5,414 nucleotides of DNA, taken from the NCBI GenBank assembly GCA_934511335.1, contig CAKSWL010000167.1, positions 1 through 5,414 of the forward strand, written 5' to 3'. The notes under the pieces are model-generated. The model had not been told where the DNA came from. It was given only the letters and a program-made list of their open reading frames with translations, and made no database searches. Of the stretch, positions 4,936-5,414 are shown one piece after another. The DNA comes from an uncultured Cloacibacillus sp. (GTDB taxonomy: Bacteria > Synergistota > Synergistia > Synergistales > Synergistaceae). The stretch's first letter is position 1. Every line of letters starts with the position of its first letter. The position numbers and the translations under genes are program-made.

Positions 4936-5414
4936 GTGCGCATTGTGCTTGTCGGAGCGGGCGAAGTTGGATACAGCGTAGCGAAAAACCTGTCGTCGGA
5001 CGGACATAACATCATCATCATCGAAGATAGCGAAGAACGGGCCGACCGGGTCGAGGGCACGCTTGACGTGATGGTGATCCGAGGAAACGGCGCCCGCCCA
5101 AGCGTACTCGCAAAGGCCGGCATCAAAGAGGGAAGCGCCGGCGTTTCGATGCTGATCGCCTGTACCAACAAGGACGAAGTAAACCTCATGGCCTGCTGGA
5201 TCGCGAAGAGGATGGGCGTGCCGCACGTCATCGCGCGCGCCGTCGGTCTGGAATTCACGGACAACGATGGCTGGGCCAAGGACCTCGGCATCGATATGCT
5301 CATCTCTCCCGAGCGCTCGGTCGCAAAAGAGATAGAGGAGCTGCTTGAGGTGCGCGCCGCCATCCACGCGAACGAAATCGCCAGCGGACGGGCGGGGATA
5401 TACGTCTTCCGCAT
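4936..5414 (+). CDS. trkA: TrkA, NAD-binding regulatory subunit of Trk/Ktr potassium uptake (5' part, runs off the window)
   Basis: Cytosolic peripheral protein that gates the TrkH/TrkG-type K+ channel in response to nucleotide binding. The first 159 codons are present; full TrkA is about 450 residues with two RCK/TrkA-N plus TrkA-C units, so the end and probably trkH lie to the right. The Rossmann motif GAGEVG (7-12) follows strand IVLV, and E30/D31 at the end of the second strand would hold the NAD ribose. RGNGARPSVLAKAGI (56-70) and CTNKDEVNL (81-89) are TrkA hallmarks, followed by ARAVGLEF and LGIDMLISPERSVAKEI. The start codon is GTG at 4936, supported by GGAG (4925-4928) seven bases upstream and by the Rossmann strand beginning right after it. 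No ATG upstream would serve. Confidence 0.93.
   Translation, partial: MRIVLVGAGEVGYSVAKNLSSDGHNIIIIEDSEERADRVEGTLDVMVIRGNGARPSVLAKAGIKEGSAGVSMLIACTNKDEVNLMACWIAKRMGVPHVIARAVGLEFTDNDGWAKDLGIDMLISPERSVAKEIEELLEVRAAIHANEIASGRAGIYVFR

Noticed and set aside
4780..5414. Two long minus-strand frames opposite trkA and the terminator
   Set aside because: The plus strand encodes unmistakable TrkA motifs, and one of the frames ends inside the terminator stem.

Overview
The window looks like part of a bacterial chromosome from an anaerobe that ferments amino acids. I lean towards Synergistota (a Cloacibacillus/Synergistes-like genome). This rests on overall impression: GC-rich genes with very strong AAGGAGG ribosome binding sites, AT-rich intergenic DNA, a MetP/MetS-type sodium symporter, a tungstate uptake gene and TrkA. 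It is an inference, not a proof. No phage, insertion sequence, CRISPR array, tRNA or rRNA is visible.

Layout. (1) Positions 1-328, minus strand: the 5' part of tupA, the tungstate ABC transporter binding protein. It is read leftwards from a sigma70-like promoter (582-611) through a leader of about 245 nt. (2) That leader (about 415-555) contains what I read as a molybdenum/tungsten-cofactor (Moco/Tuco) riboswitch. It is followed by a small terminator-like hairpin and a hairpin touching the Shine-Dalgarno sequence. (3) Positions 634-840: a gene-less stretch with several palindromes, possibly a dispersed repeat. (4) Positions 963-2700, plus strand: a two-gene operon of a calcineurin-like metallophosphoesterase and an unrecognised 344-residue protein, closed by a long hairpin at 2738-2796. 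(5) Positions 2701-3147: a strongly AT-rich spacer with promoters and a structured leader. (6) Positions 3148-4768: a sodium:neurotransmitter-symporter-family transporter and a 33-residue one-helix protein of the MetS small-subunit type, closed by a strong intrinsic terminator (4784-4822). (7) Positions 4936 to the end: the first part of trkA, the NAD-binding regulator of Trk/Ktr potassium uptake, with its own promoter.

How the parts fit. The tungstate gene would feed W-dependent oxidoreductases used in amino-acid fermentation. If the riboswitch reading is right, uptake is controlled by the finished cofactor. The NSS/MetS pair would import an amino acid with Na+, and TrkA belongs to K+ homeostasis. 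The phosphoesterase operon has no visible link to these. The strongest points for a second look are the riboswitch on tupA, the MetS-like microprotein, the altered Na1/chloride-site residues in the transporter, and the structured leader at 3063-3111.
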